Below are positions 33,201-43,500 of a DNA stretch of 64,000 nt, in pieces. The notes beneath the pieces were generated by a model that was not told where the DNA came from, searched no databases, and worked only from the letters and a program-made list of their open reading frames with translations. A program made the position numbers and the translations under genes. The number at the start of each line of letters is the position of its first letter. The stretch's first letter is position 1. The DNA comes from Acanthococcus lagerstroemiae. Its lineage: Eukaryota; Arthropoda; Insecta; Hemiptera; Eriococcidae. The stretch lies in contig CM063108.1 in NCBI GenBank assembly GCA_031841125.1, positions 54,954,122 to 55,018,121 of the forward strand, read 5' to 3'.

Positions 33201-33685
33201 TCAGAGTAAGAGAAGGAGATCGACAGATGAAAATCTACAATTCCAAACAATTAGAGCAAACACGTCAAATTTCAGAAATCGAACGCACTTTCAATGCTCT
33301 AACGCACCATGTTTTTATGTGTTTCAGGTGAGTGTCAATTTCTTGATAATATCATGATTAAGGTTGCGGAACTACATTATTTATTTGTAAGTATCTAGCT
33401 GTATAAGTTTTTTTCTGGGAGTACTCGTATTTTTTATAAAGATATGTCGTCGTGAGAAGGAAAACTGTCCTGTGAACATTTTCTGTTGAAAATCATTTTG
33501 ACTCATTCAGTCTCTGTACTCCAAAGCTCAACCTCCTCTCAACTGCAAACCAAAACACAACCTGGCCATGGAATCTAGAGACAGAGATTTATTACAAAAT
33601 TCACCGCCGATAAACGTCCAAACTCTCGTGCCTTCAAGTCCGAGTACGCTCAAAGAGCCCAACCATGGGTCAAAAATAAATAGAA
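33201..33685. other. Unassigned sequence
   Basis: No recognisable gene or element ends between the tandem repeat and the inverted-repeat element. Confidence 0.4.
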
Positions 33686-34295
33686 GAGGCGTTCCGTAGG
33701 AAAAGGGACAACTTCGTTAGAAACGGAATTCTTTAGAAATCGCACTTTTATGAAAAAAAATAAAAATTCTGGTTTTTCACTTTTTGACGGAATCTTGTAG
33801 GAAATTTAACGCTCCTTCCAATGGTACCACTGACGATACCCGTACGCTTAGACCATCTAGTATTTATAAATTTCATTTTTTTTAATACTGGTAAAAATAT
33901 CGAAGAATAAATTTTTTGTTGCATTTATTCAATTTTTTCAATTTTTTTTTCTCGAAAATTTTACAAGTTTTTTCAACAGCTAATTCCTGCAAAGTTAAGT
34001 ATCGGGGGGGGGGGGGGACCATCGGATAGAGAATAAAAAGTTCTACATTTTAGGTTATACACTTTTTTTATGTAGAACGCAAACTCAGAAAACATTGGAA
34101 AAACTTTAAACACGTTTTTCTCAAAACTATGTTTTTAATTTCCTCATTTTTGAAAATTCATATCTTTTCGCATAATGGTTCGATTTTTTTGCCCTTTGGC
34201 TCATTCTTTAGCAAATTTTGTCTAGTTTAACGTGGTATGCCTAACTAGATTTTTTCAAATCTAACGAAGTTGTCCCTTTTCCTACGGAACGCCTC
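33686..34295. mobile_element. DNA-transposon-like element, 610 bp, 36-bp identical inverted ends
   Basis: The first 36 bases (starting GAGGCGTTCCGTAGGAAAAG) are identical to the reverse complement of the last 36. The interior is AT-rich, contains a 14-G run (34004-34017), and encodes nothing recognisable. No convincing TSD is seen on either side (AAATAGAA against ATTTTGAT), so the superfamily is undetermined. Identical arms suggest that this insertion is young compared with the other elements here. Confidence 0.8.
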
Positions 34296-36711
34296 ATTTT
34301 GATATAAGATCCTCGGTCCATGAGCTCACCTCCTAGAAAACCTTGTGAGCAGGGCCGACACCTGTGCTCATTTTGGGCCGGGGATCAACCACTAAATTGT
34401 AAAGCCTCTTCATATCTTTTGTACAAACATTACTGTAATACATCTAGCGTGGCTATCCAGAACCTCTACTTATGCCTTTCCAAACCAGCATATACCAGAT
34501 AAATAAAATTGCGCGGTTTCTCTCCAAGTCCCCCGTACAAGCCTATCGGAGGCTGGAGCTGTTGCGAAGCAAGACTCAAGATCGCGAGGTGTGGGTCAAA
34601 TCGGGCACTTGTATTCGCGCAAACGATAAATGAAAAATTGTTCCACAAACGCCACTGTGTACACTGTCGAGTGCAAATGAGGCTGCTTATGCCGACGGGC
34701 ACAGGGAGCCGCATTTTTGCCATAATTTTTCAGCCGACTGCTCGCTATCCAGAATTAACGGACTGGTTTTACGAGTGGCGGTCGCGTCTGATTTTGTTCA
34801 AAGCACGCGAATTCGGTCACATGAACCGTTTGACCAGAATGACACTCTTGTTCCAATGAGTAGGTACGAATATGTCTCTAATCGGTGGTCAAATCTGTTA
34901 GATGTTTTGTTTTTTTTCGAAAATAAAACAGGAAACGATACAACTTCCAAGCGATTCGAGCGTTTTCACGCACTTTAATTTCGAAAACGGATCGGTATTT
35001 TCGCCGACTTATACGTTTTTCCAAATTATTCAAATTTTTTCAGATACTTTGTTGTCGAAATTATTAGCATCAGAATTGTTTCGTTCATTTTACATCAATT
35101 TACTTCGAGAAAATGTACGACTGATCGTGTGTATAACTGCGTGTTTTTCTTTCGAAATTCGAAAAGCTCTCAACATTACAAGCGTTTAATAGCCTTTCTA
35201 TGGACTCGGAGATGGGTTGCCAAAAATAGTGTGCAACGACGGAGGTATACGAATAAATCTCGATACATTTACACTTTACATTCTCAGATTATGTAGGTAG
35301 TTAATTACCCGGACGAACCGGCTTGCGCCGTTGGCGTCTTGATTTGTTTCCCATCAGTTTTTTTATCTTTCGCGATATGGCTGATGAGGCGATGAAGCCT
35401 GAATTAGCGACAATGTAGCGCCTCGCTGCTGATAAAAATGCAACGAATAATTTTAATCAGTTGCCAAGTTAAATCGAGCAGTGCAGCTCTTCACATATCG
35501 AGACTTATCCAAGAGTGAATGAACTGTATCACGATGCAGATGAGATTCGCGAAATCCTAATCGATAAATTTTGATCATGACTGAACTCGTTGTCAATGTA
35601 TTCGTGTACCGATTTCAAGAATGGTGGGTTAATTAACAAGGTATGTCGAACATGTCGCAGTATCGTATTTCACGGACATGTCAAAGTTTAGAAGAAATTA
35701 TGCAAATGTGGTGCCCAAGATTGTGAAGGTTCTCAGAAAGACGGGGACGTGCTTGCCTATTCAAACTCAGCTCATAGCGGGGACCTCGTGATTTCGAAAG
35801 AATCAAAAACGATGGGATGCAGAGAAGAAGGGAAAAGGGAGCCCGAAGGTCATGAGAACAAAGTTACAGATGGGTCTCCACATGAAAAAACCACTGAGGC
35901 CCCGAAAGCATATACACACCCGCGTGGGTAAATCTGTAAAATGGATAGCTCTCGATAACTCGAGCTAAGAAGTTAGCCTTCACTGCAATGGTGGCGATCT
36001 TAGGGTAGATCCCCCTTTAGGAAATTTATCCATGATGAAAATTTTAGCATTTTTCACGAAAGATAGATAATGTTTTTTGATCTCAAAATCCAAATTTCGA
36101 AAAGAGTGTCATTGAGACGGAGATAAACCGATTGCGACCCATGGGAATTTAATCAAACTGCGTCCCGACGTATTCCGTTAGCTGAAGAACAAGAGTCAAA
36201 CTGTGTCCTGAAGTTCATTTGAGGAGTTATCTGTCAAAAGGGCACCTGTCAGCAATGATGATTTTGAGAAAAACAACTTCACCAAGCTGAAATACTCTTT
36301 CAGACGAATTTAATTGAAAAATATGTTATTATAAAGAGTGTTCACTGTGATTTAATTGATAGAAATGACTAATTAATTGTTTAGTTCATTCAGAAGCGAA
36401 CGCGGACGAATTAAGACAAAAGGAAAATGACAGGGGCCCTTTTAAGAACGATGGGAAAATTAGCCTGGTGGGACATGTTGTGGTTTATTAGTAGCTATTT
36501 TCCCATAATAATATCGGTGAATTTTATGCATTACTCTCTTCTCCTTTGCTTGTTTACATATATTTATACAACTTATGGAAGAACATATACCATTCCTAAC
36601 TCGCTGTATGATGAGTTATTGTAAATTCTCGTGATCGAAGCTAATGCAGTAGTGAAGATGTCTCTCCATGCTGATAAGGCAAACCAAAATTCGTAATTTC
36701 TGAGGCATATT
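34296..36711. other. Repeat-poor stretch, no gene recognised
   Basis: About 2.4 kb without element ends, apart from a hAT-end-like CAGGGCCGACAC near 34352 with no partner. Frames such as 34509-34859 plus and 34466-34723 minus overlap on opposite strands and have no domain. Bases 35.8-36.0 kb are A/G-rich. Confidence 0.45.
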
Positions 36712-36917
36712 CAGAGATGAGGTGGTTCGAATTGCGTGAAAGAATCGCAAAAGAATCGCAGAACCGCGATTCCATTCGCGATCCTTTCATAAAAAGAATC
36801 GCAGTTTTTTACTCACGTTTCTTTTGAGGTTTTGTGATTCCTTGAAAAAATTGCTTCTGTTATCTGTTTAGTGTTCGTTGATCATATGATCATTGCCATT
36901 ATCGTGTTTCCTTGTTT

Positions 36918-37170
36918 CAGTGGCATAGCCAGGATTTTTCCAAGGGGGCAAAATAAGATTTTCAAAGTCGAAAATTGAGGTATTATTCAAAAATTGCCGA
37001 TATTAGAAAACTATTTTATAAAAATGAAGGTAAAATTACAGCTCGAGCAAACATTTTTCAAGAAAAACGTGTTTTAAAGGCGAAAAATTGCTCATTTTTT
37101 AATATCTTACATTCAATCTCAGAGGCCAGGGGGCGGGGGCATTCCCCCTTCGCCCCCGGCTACGTCACCG
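36918..37170 (+). mobile_element. hAT-type MITE (CAGTGGC.TAGCC family), 253 bp, perfect 8-bp TSD
   Basis: The left end is CAGTGGCATAGCCAGG. The reverse complement of the right end is CGGTGACGTAGCCGGG. The octamer CCTTGTTT flanks both sides exactly (36910-36917 and 37171-37178). The interior shares TATTTTATAAAAATG, GTAAAATTAC, AAGGCGAAAA, TTGCTCATTTT and ACATTCAAT with the minus-oriented copy at 50420-50679. No coding capacity. Confidence 0.92.
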
Positions 37171-37299
37171 CCTTGTTTCAATTTCGGTATACTTTTTAAA
37201 AAGAGCGAATGAGCTCAACAAGCATGAATTTTAAATCCAGGTTGGAAGTATTTCAATATAAATTTCAAACTATGGCGGTGATTACACCATGGAGAAATA

Positions 37300-38117
37300 A
37301 GCAATTAGTGGGGCAGGGTAAGCGATCCACAGTCTCTACTCCCTCCCAATGGCGGCCTTAGTCCCTCTCCACAACCTTCCCTTCCGCGGCTCTATCACCC
37401 TACGGCCTCCTCGCTCAACTACCTCGAAGATCTCCTGGTCCTCCAACCAGGAGCTTCCACCACCATGACCACCCCTCCCGCTCAAGAACCCTTCCCCTTA
37501 AAACCCTCTCCCAGGGACCAGAACCTTCCGCACCATGGCCTTCATTCGCCTTCCCGGCCGCCTCTCTCACCAAGAACTTCCTCCTCCACTGGGACCCCTT
37601 CCTCACTATTGCCCCCTCCCCACTCGGAGCCTTTACCACCCTCTACCAGCCCCTCCCGCACCACGGCTATTTCTCTCCGAGGTCCGCTCTCTCACCAAGG
37701 ACTTTCTCCTCCACCAGGTTCTCTTACTCCAGCTCCACACAGGGCCTTCATCTCCATCCACAGCCCAGGCCCCCACAGGGGCCCTCCTCCCTCTTCAGGA
37801 GCTCCCTTCTCAACCATGAACCCCCTCCTGAGGGTAGGCTACCCCTGGTAAATTGAGCAATTAAGGGGCAGAGTAGGCAACCCGCAGCGATTTGTGATCT
37901 TGAAGATTATGGGTAATTATGTCATTTTATGTCTTTTTGTGTCCTATTATGTCGGTTATGTCTTAAAACTTGGAGATCTTTTATGTTAGAACAGATTATG
38001 TCCTTGAAAGTAGCTGATCTGCCCCTGTAATTTATCTAATTTTTAGGTAGGTAACCCGCAGTGCATTTTTTCCCGGGTGGGGGGAGGGGGAGTTTTGATT
38101 TTTAATATATAGAGAGA
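37300..38117 (-). mobile_element. Helitron-like copy, 5' end intact, 3' end not found
   Basis: On the minus strand the element starts at 38117 with TCTCTCTATATATTAAAAAT, preceded by A. It matches the 32060 element through the GACATAA-rich section, CTGCGGGTTGCCTAC, CCCCTTAATTGCTCAATTTA and the GAGGGTAG phrase. The rest is C-rich low-complexity sequence like the other copy. A CTAG end with hairpin is not visible near 37300, so this copy is 3'-truncated or rearranged. A direct repeat of the GCAATTA..GGGGCAG phrase lies at 37301 and 37857. Confidence 0.65.
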
Positions 38118-38287
38118 TTGTTAGGGGGACAGCCATGCCGACGGACATTTTAGCATATTTAATCCAATTTTGACCCATTAAAAGTGGATCAAATTTCTTC
38201 TGAAACCTTGAAAAAGTAGAATTCAGTCATGTCTATCAACAAGAAAAAGAATGTCCGTATCATTAATAACTTGTGAGATAACTGCTA

Positions 38288-38510
38288 GGGACTTGGTTCT
38301 GCTAGCCAAGTGGCTAGCGCGTTGGTCTCGGAATCCGGAAGTCCCGGGTTCGAGCCCATGTAGCAACTTGCCAGATTTCGACCTAGGCCGGTTTTTCGGT
38401 CAGAAGAGAAGAGGGCCAAGATAGCCCTAACAGCCTCCCCGACGTCTCTGAAGTAATGCTCGAAAGGGCGGATTCCAGGGCTCGGGTTGAAAGCAAATTT
38501 AAAAATAAAA
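38288..38510 (+). mobile_element. SINE1, copy 4
   Basis: Head with GCCAAGTGGCTAGCGCG, TTGGTCTCGGAATCCGGAAG, and a perfect B box within GGGTTCGAGCCC. The core is CTAGGCCGGTTTTTCGG, GAAGAGGGCCAAGATAGCCC, CAGCCTCCCCGACGTCTCTG, GAAAGGGCGGATTCCAGGGC, with an A-rich tail. It is essentially full length and the best match to copies 2 and 5. No clear TSD. Confidence 0.9.
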
Positions 38511-38698
38511 AACTCTGTGTACTGAAATATCAACATTTTTGAAAAATAACCCATCTCAGCATTAAAAGAAAAAAAGAAAAAAAAGTGAATCGCAAAAATG
38601 AAATTGCAGGAACCACTTTGAGAATCGGATTCTCCACAACAAAGAATCGCAAATGACTGAATCCGATTCTCCAACACTAGGGAATCGCCCCATCTCTA

Positions 38699-39599
38699 CG
38701 CGTACTGTCGTAGATGGAGTTATTCGCTTTTCACTCTACAATATACAATGTAATGTATGCTTGGATTCATTGACTGTATGATAAGTTTTTACATATCTCT
38801 CCACAGAATCGATGTTAATACTCGTACAATGCGTTTGTAATCATTTATCGGCGCCAATTTCACTGAATATCATAGATGGATATTTGCTTTATGAATCGTG
38901 AAGCATTTAGCAACGTCATTTAGAAGCATTTATCGGCCTCTGAGCCAGCTTCGTTTCAATGACTTCCTCCCTCTCTTCCTGGGCCGCAATTTGACGATTA
39001 TCACTCCGGGGTGCAATTTGATGGTACGATGTCCAGAACTTTGGAACGGGACGCAATGTCACTGTGGACGGGCCGCAATTTGATTTCTCCCATTGAGACA
39101 GCAAAATTTGTTATCCTCCCCTCTACAAAACGAGCAGTCGCCTTAGTTACTTCACTGTTTTTTTCGTAGCAGGTCTTGATCCCTATAGCTATCTGTTGGC
39201 ATAACAATTCGAGAAAGCTAAAGTATTTGAAGATCTTAAATTCCAAAATGAGTCCAAAACTTTTTGGGGGAAATCGAAATAAAAATTTGCAAGCCCAGAT
39301 TAATTTGAATAATGACGATGAGTGATATCTTACGGTGTAGTAGAGTAGTTTCACCACAATATTATAAGGCACTGAGAATAAACGTGGTGTAAATCAGTTT
39401 TGATTTTTCGTCCTTCTACGCAAACTGCTGTTCTATTTGAAGACTGAATATGCTGGCCCTGCTACCTGGCGAAGGATAGGAATACCTGATTTACTTCATC
39501 ATCAAAATAAATATTCTAACAATTGCAAATACATATAATCCGCAGGCTCAAACTGGAAAAACCAAAACTGACTGACACCACTTTCATTCTCAGTGCCTC
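38699..39599. other. Unassigned sequence
   Basis: No gene recognised. Overlapping frames on opposite strands (38898-39083 plus; 39001-39372 minus) have no domain. Confidence 0.4.
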
Positions 39600-39985
39600 T
39601 GATTAAGGTCTCGTTTCTTGAAAATGCATCATTGTAAAGAGACTTAAACGAGTTTTGAACAGTAAAAGTGAGTCTTAAACAAATCTAGGAGAGTCTTGAG
39701 TCAGCGTCTTAGTTCGTTTCACGGAGTTTTAGGGTTCTATACAAGTCTTAGAAACTTGCAAGACTTCTAAAAAGTCTCGATCATATCTTAAAGAGCCATA
39801 ATCAAGTCTACACGAGTTATAGAAGAGTCGTAAACGAATTTTGAACAATACTAGAGAATCTTGAATGAATAATCTTGAAGCTCGGAAGCGTTTAGAACAA
39901 GGCTGGCGGAGTCTAATGATTCTAACATGAGCACTGAAGATTGAAGAGTCTTGCCTAGTTATACGAATTACCCTCATCTTTCCGA
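39600..39985 (-). repeat. Degenerate 'AGTCTT' repeat block
   Basis: AGTCTTAAACAAATC, GAGTCTTGAGTCAG, AAGTCTTAGAAACTTG, GAGTCGTAAACGAATTTTGA and GAATCTTGAATGAAT follow one another with spacing of about 15-30 bases. The frame 39729-40034 across it is a by-product. Confidence 0.55.
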
Positions 39986-41129
39986 AAGGGGTAAAATTGG
40001 ATGCTATTGTAACGAACAAAAAAAATTCACCCAATCTAGAAATTTAGGGAGGTGAAAAAATTTGACTCACGCTAACTTGGGGAAATACAATTTCTCTCAG
40101 CGTCGATAAGAAATAGTCAAAGTATTCCCCTCTTGTCTACTCACTCCATTACCATCGTGAGGGCGAACACAAACACAGTGATACAAGAACTCAGAACGAG
40201 GGGAAGGGAGTAAAAATATAACTCTCACACATTCCGAATTGCGGCTCCCATGACTGTTTCTTAGATCCACTACTATTTCAAACATAACAACGAGAAGAAG
40301 AAGAGTCATCACGCTCAATATCACCCAAGCTCTTCTTTCCAAGTTCGTTATTTCAAATTTGGGTATATAAAGCAACGAATGTCAACTTAGGATGTCTAGG
40401 GTCACTTTGCCGATTGACAGAAATCTGAGAAGAGCCTATCCCCCCCCCCTCGATATGTTCTGAAGGTGGTTTCAGTTTGATTGAGACTGTCGTATCTACG
40501 AATTACGCAATAGCTCATTCAGTTTGAATTCTTATTTACAACACCTTGGAACCATTAATTAGAGCTGTACACAGGTGGAAGATGAGAGCATCACGCGTCC
40601 CAATATTTCAAAAATCCTTCCGCTCGAAATTTAGTACCTTCGATCAATCACTGGAGGAACACACACGAACCTATTCTTCAAATTATTCGGTCATTTTGAT
40701 TATCTACCGATTTTTCTCAGCCTGGTTCAAACTGATTACCTGTACTCACACTGAAGAAACCACTTTACGAGTTTAATAAATGTGTATTATAATATCGAGA
40801 GATTTATTCGCAACACACCCCGCCTACTGCACTCAGCCTGACGCCTGATTGATAACTGTAAATAGATTTAAACCAGTTGCAAGGTACTCGTGCGGTCGTG
40901 CGCTCATGCAGAGTCATAAGTCTCTTTCAGCGCTCGTTTACAAAATATTTTTATCGTCGATTGTTCGGTCGCATTTCTTGTTTCTCAGAACTTCCGAGAA
41001 ACGTCTTCGTTGCAGCAGAAAGCTTTGGAAACAAGGAGACGACGATAGCACGATGAGCTTCCACACGTACACGAGTACGAGCTTCCAGGGATATCGACAC
41101 GTTGAGAACGTGCAGTTATCTCCCAGAAA
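39986..41129. other. Unassigned sequence
   Basis: Includes a poly(C) run at 40440-40449. Two opposite-strand frames overlap at 40849-41343 and 40938-41336; neither has a domain. No gene supported. Confidence 0.4.
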
Positions 41130-41430
41130 GCTTCTGTATACTGCTGGTAGAGTCTTAAATAGTCTCAAGTGCGTCTTGATCAAATCTCGAATAGTCTTAC
41201 CGAGTCTCGAACGGTTTTCAGTAATATTGAAGAGTCTCGAACAAGTTCGGAAGAGCCTAGAAATGAGTCCTAATAAAGGCTTTAAGAGTTTCGAAAATTC
41301 TTGTATGACTTGGAAGAGTTTTAAACACGCTTGCACAAGTTAGAAGGTGTCTTACAGAGGTCAAGAATAGTCATAACAAGGCGCAAACAGGTAAGAAATA
41401 GTCAGGTCTAGGAAGTCTTAAGAACCATGG
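41130..41430 (+). repeat. Degenerate 'AGTCTT' repeat block
   Basis: AGAGTCTTAAATAGTCTCAA, AATAGTCTTACCGAGTCTCG, GAAGAGTCTCGAACAAGT, AAGAGTTTTAAACACG and GTCTTAAGAAC recur loosely, as in the blocks at 39.6 and 42.9 kb. Confidence 0.55.
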
Positions 41431-41569
41431 TCGCAGAGTGAAAATTCGGGCTGGGGCAAGGTTTTCGTTGAACTCACGCGCGGATACATCGAGAGAGCAA
41501 TGTGAATAATTGCTTTCCTTTCAGGGAGAAAAACTGAAACTGAAAATGTTTGAAGTATATCAAGAGAAC

Positions 41570-42870
41570 CAAGAACAGAGCCGGGGCTAGCCCCAAGAAA
41601 TGTTCTAGAGTTGGCAAATTTGGCAAAATTTTCTCCTTAGTAATATCAGATTGACAGCTGACTAAAATTTAAAAGACTTGACTAATCCCCCTACACTCTT
41701 TTGCTAACCAGTTTCCAAGAATTTTCATCACTCGGCAAAATTAGATGGGTAGTTGATAAAAAATTTTAGCAGTGTTGATCTTTCTGTTTCTCTCTTTTGC
41801 TTATCGATTTCAAAAATTTTCATCAGTTGGGAAAATTAGATTTTCTCTCTCCTCCCCCTCTCTTCATCCAAAAAATTTCCAAAATCCGAAAATTCAGTAA
41901 AATTGACCTTTAGTTGACAAAATCAGAACAGTAGCTGATAACATTTTTAAACCGTTGACTAATCCCTCCCTTCTTTTTTCAGTTTCCGAAAATCTTCGTC
42001 GGTTGGCAACATTTTGAAAAAGTTGACCTACTTCCCACCTTTGTGCGTCGATTTCAAAAATGTTCATCAGTTCGTCAAAATTAAAATTTTTAGGTTCTAA
42101 AATTAAGATTTTCTTCTTCATTCACCCTGAAAAATCCCACAAATTAACTCTCAGTTGATACAATCAGATTGACGGGTGAAGAATCCTAGATATACCTACT
42201 GACTATTTTTTTCATTCTTTTCGCTAATCATAAAAACTTGTGTCAGTTCGCAAAATTCAAACTTTCAGTACGCAAGATTTGAATTTTTATTTGTGAAAAT
42301 TAAGTTTAAAATAAAGCATGTTCATACACCCCCTCCCTCTGTTTCCTAAAACGAAAAGATTTTAGAAGTGTTAAATTTCCTTTTCTTTTGTTTGTCAATT
42401 CTTGAATTTCCGTCTCCCCTTTCCACCCAAAAGAATTTCTATAGACTAGGAAAATTTGGTAAAACTGATTCTCAGTCGCCCCCCCCTCCACCCCAAAAAA
42501 AGTCCAGAGTGCACAAAACAGATTGGTCGTTGGCAGAATTTTAAGTACTTTGACTTATCCTCCTGCTCTTTTAGCTTGTTAGTTTCAAAGATTTTCATAA
42601 TTTGCCAAAATTTATATTTTTCAATTTTTAGTTAGCAAAATGAAGTTTCCCCCCTTCCCCCTCGTAAAAAAGGTCGGAGGTATAAAATTTAGCAGAATTG
42701 ATCCTCAGTTGGCATTCAAGGTATTACCCATTTTTTCTCTCTTTTTTTTCCTCTTCAATTCGAAAAATTTCCATCAGTTTCGGTAGGCAAAATTCAAATA
42801 TTTTGGTAACAAAATTTGAGGTTTCTCCCTCTCTTCCCTGCAGTCAAAAGATGTTTATTTGATATATTTC
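41570..42870 (+). repeat. Diverged tandem array, ~176-bp period
   Basis: A CATCAGTTNG(C)AAAATT motif occurs at 41821, 41997, 42065, 42241, 42596 and 42772. The distances are 176, 68, 176, 355 (about 2x176) and 176. Between motifs a TTGACTAATCC phrase, CTCTTTTGC, a CTCCC-rich run and CTCAGTTGAC recur. This is consistent with about seven units of a ~176-bp repeat with indels. AT-rich, with no coding capacity. Confidence 0.75.
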
Positions 42871-42879
42871 TGAAGATAA

Positions 42880-43500
42880 CTAGTAGGAAACTCTCACAAA
42901 ATTTCAAGCAAGCCTACAAGAGTATAGTTGGCGAGCTTCAGAGAATTTCAAACATCTTGAAAGCTTAATTCGAGTTATGAAGAATCTTAGCAAGCCATAA
43001 ACAAATCTGGGAGATTCTTACAGAGTCTAAAACAGGTTTTTCAGAGCCTCAAACGAGTCTCGGGAAGTATTAAAACATCTTGAAGAGTTTTCATTGCGGA
43101 TTCAGAAGAGTCAAAAAAGGTCTGAAATGAGTTTTAAATTGACTTACGTGAGATTTGTACACGTTTGGAAGACCTTTAAAGAGTCCTGGACGGGTCGCAA
43201 GCCTCTCACAGTGTCTTTTACTGTAGTAGAAGAATTTTAAAAAGGCTTGATCGAGTTTTGATAGAGTCTGGTAAAACCACTATAAGTCTTAAACGAGTTT
43301 TAAAAGATCAGTGAGCATTAAGACGACCTTTATAAAGTTTCTAAACCGTCTAGTATAGTCTTAAAAAGTCTTGAGTAAACATGTAAACATTGAAAAATAT
43401 TAGCTAGTTGAACCGAATTTCTGGGTCTTATATAAATAAACAAGTAGTACGGAAAAGTTAAAAAAAATCTTAATCATGTGCGGCAGAGTCTTAATCAATA
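42880..43500 (+). repeat. Degenerate 'AGTCTT' repeat block, long
   Basis: Continues from the 176-bp array with AAGAGTATAGTTGG, GAGTCTAAAACAGG, GAGTCTCGGGAAG, TCTTGAAGAGTTTTC, AGTCTTAAACGAGTTTTAAA, AGTCTTAAAAAGTCTTGAG and AGAGTCTTAATCAAT. It is the longest of the six blocks in this window. Confidence 0.55.

Larger units (their letters stand above)
36712..38698. mobile_element. Possible hAT-like host element containing nested insertions
   Basis: The left end reads CAGAGATGAGGTGGTTCGAA. The reverse complement of the right end reads TAGAGATGGGGCGATTCCCT. Both ends carry subterminal AGAATCGCA repeats. No matching octamer flanks it. If real, it is a small element opened up by a hAT MITE (36918-37170), a Helitron-like piece (37300-38117) and a SINE1 (38288-38510). 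Confidence 0.45.

Noticed and set aside
34352..34390. Possible hAT end (CAGGGCCGACAC)
   Set aside because: No inverse partner or duplicated octamer was found within several kb.
37465..37851. 128-codon proline/serine-rich plus frame
   Set aside because: Same type of low-complexity filler in the Helitron-like copy; no domain and no conserved start context.
40849..41343. 164-codon plus frame and the overlapping 132-codon minus frame
   Set aside because: Two opposite frames over the same AGTCTT-type repeat, with no domain in either and composition set by the repeat.
41583..41605. Possible hAT-like end (CAGAGCCGGGGCTAGCCCC)
   Set aside because: No matching right end or TSD could be found. It sits at the edge of the 176-bp array, where short matches are unreliable.
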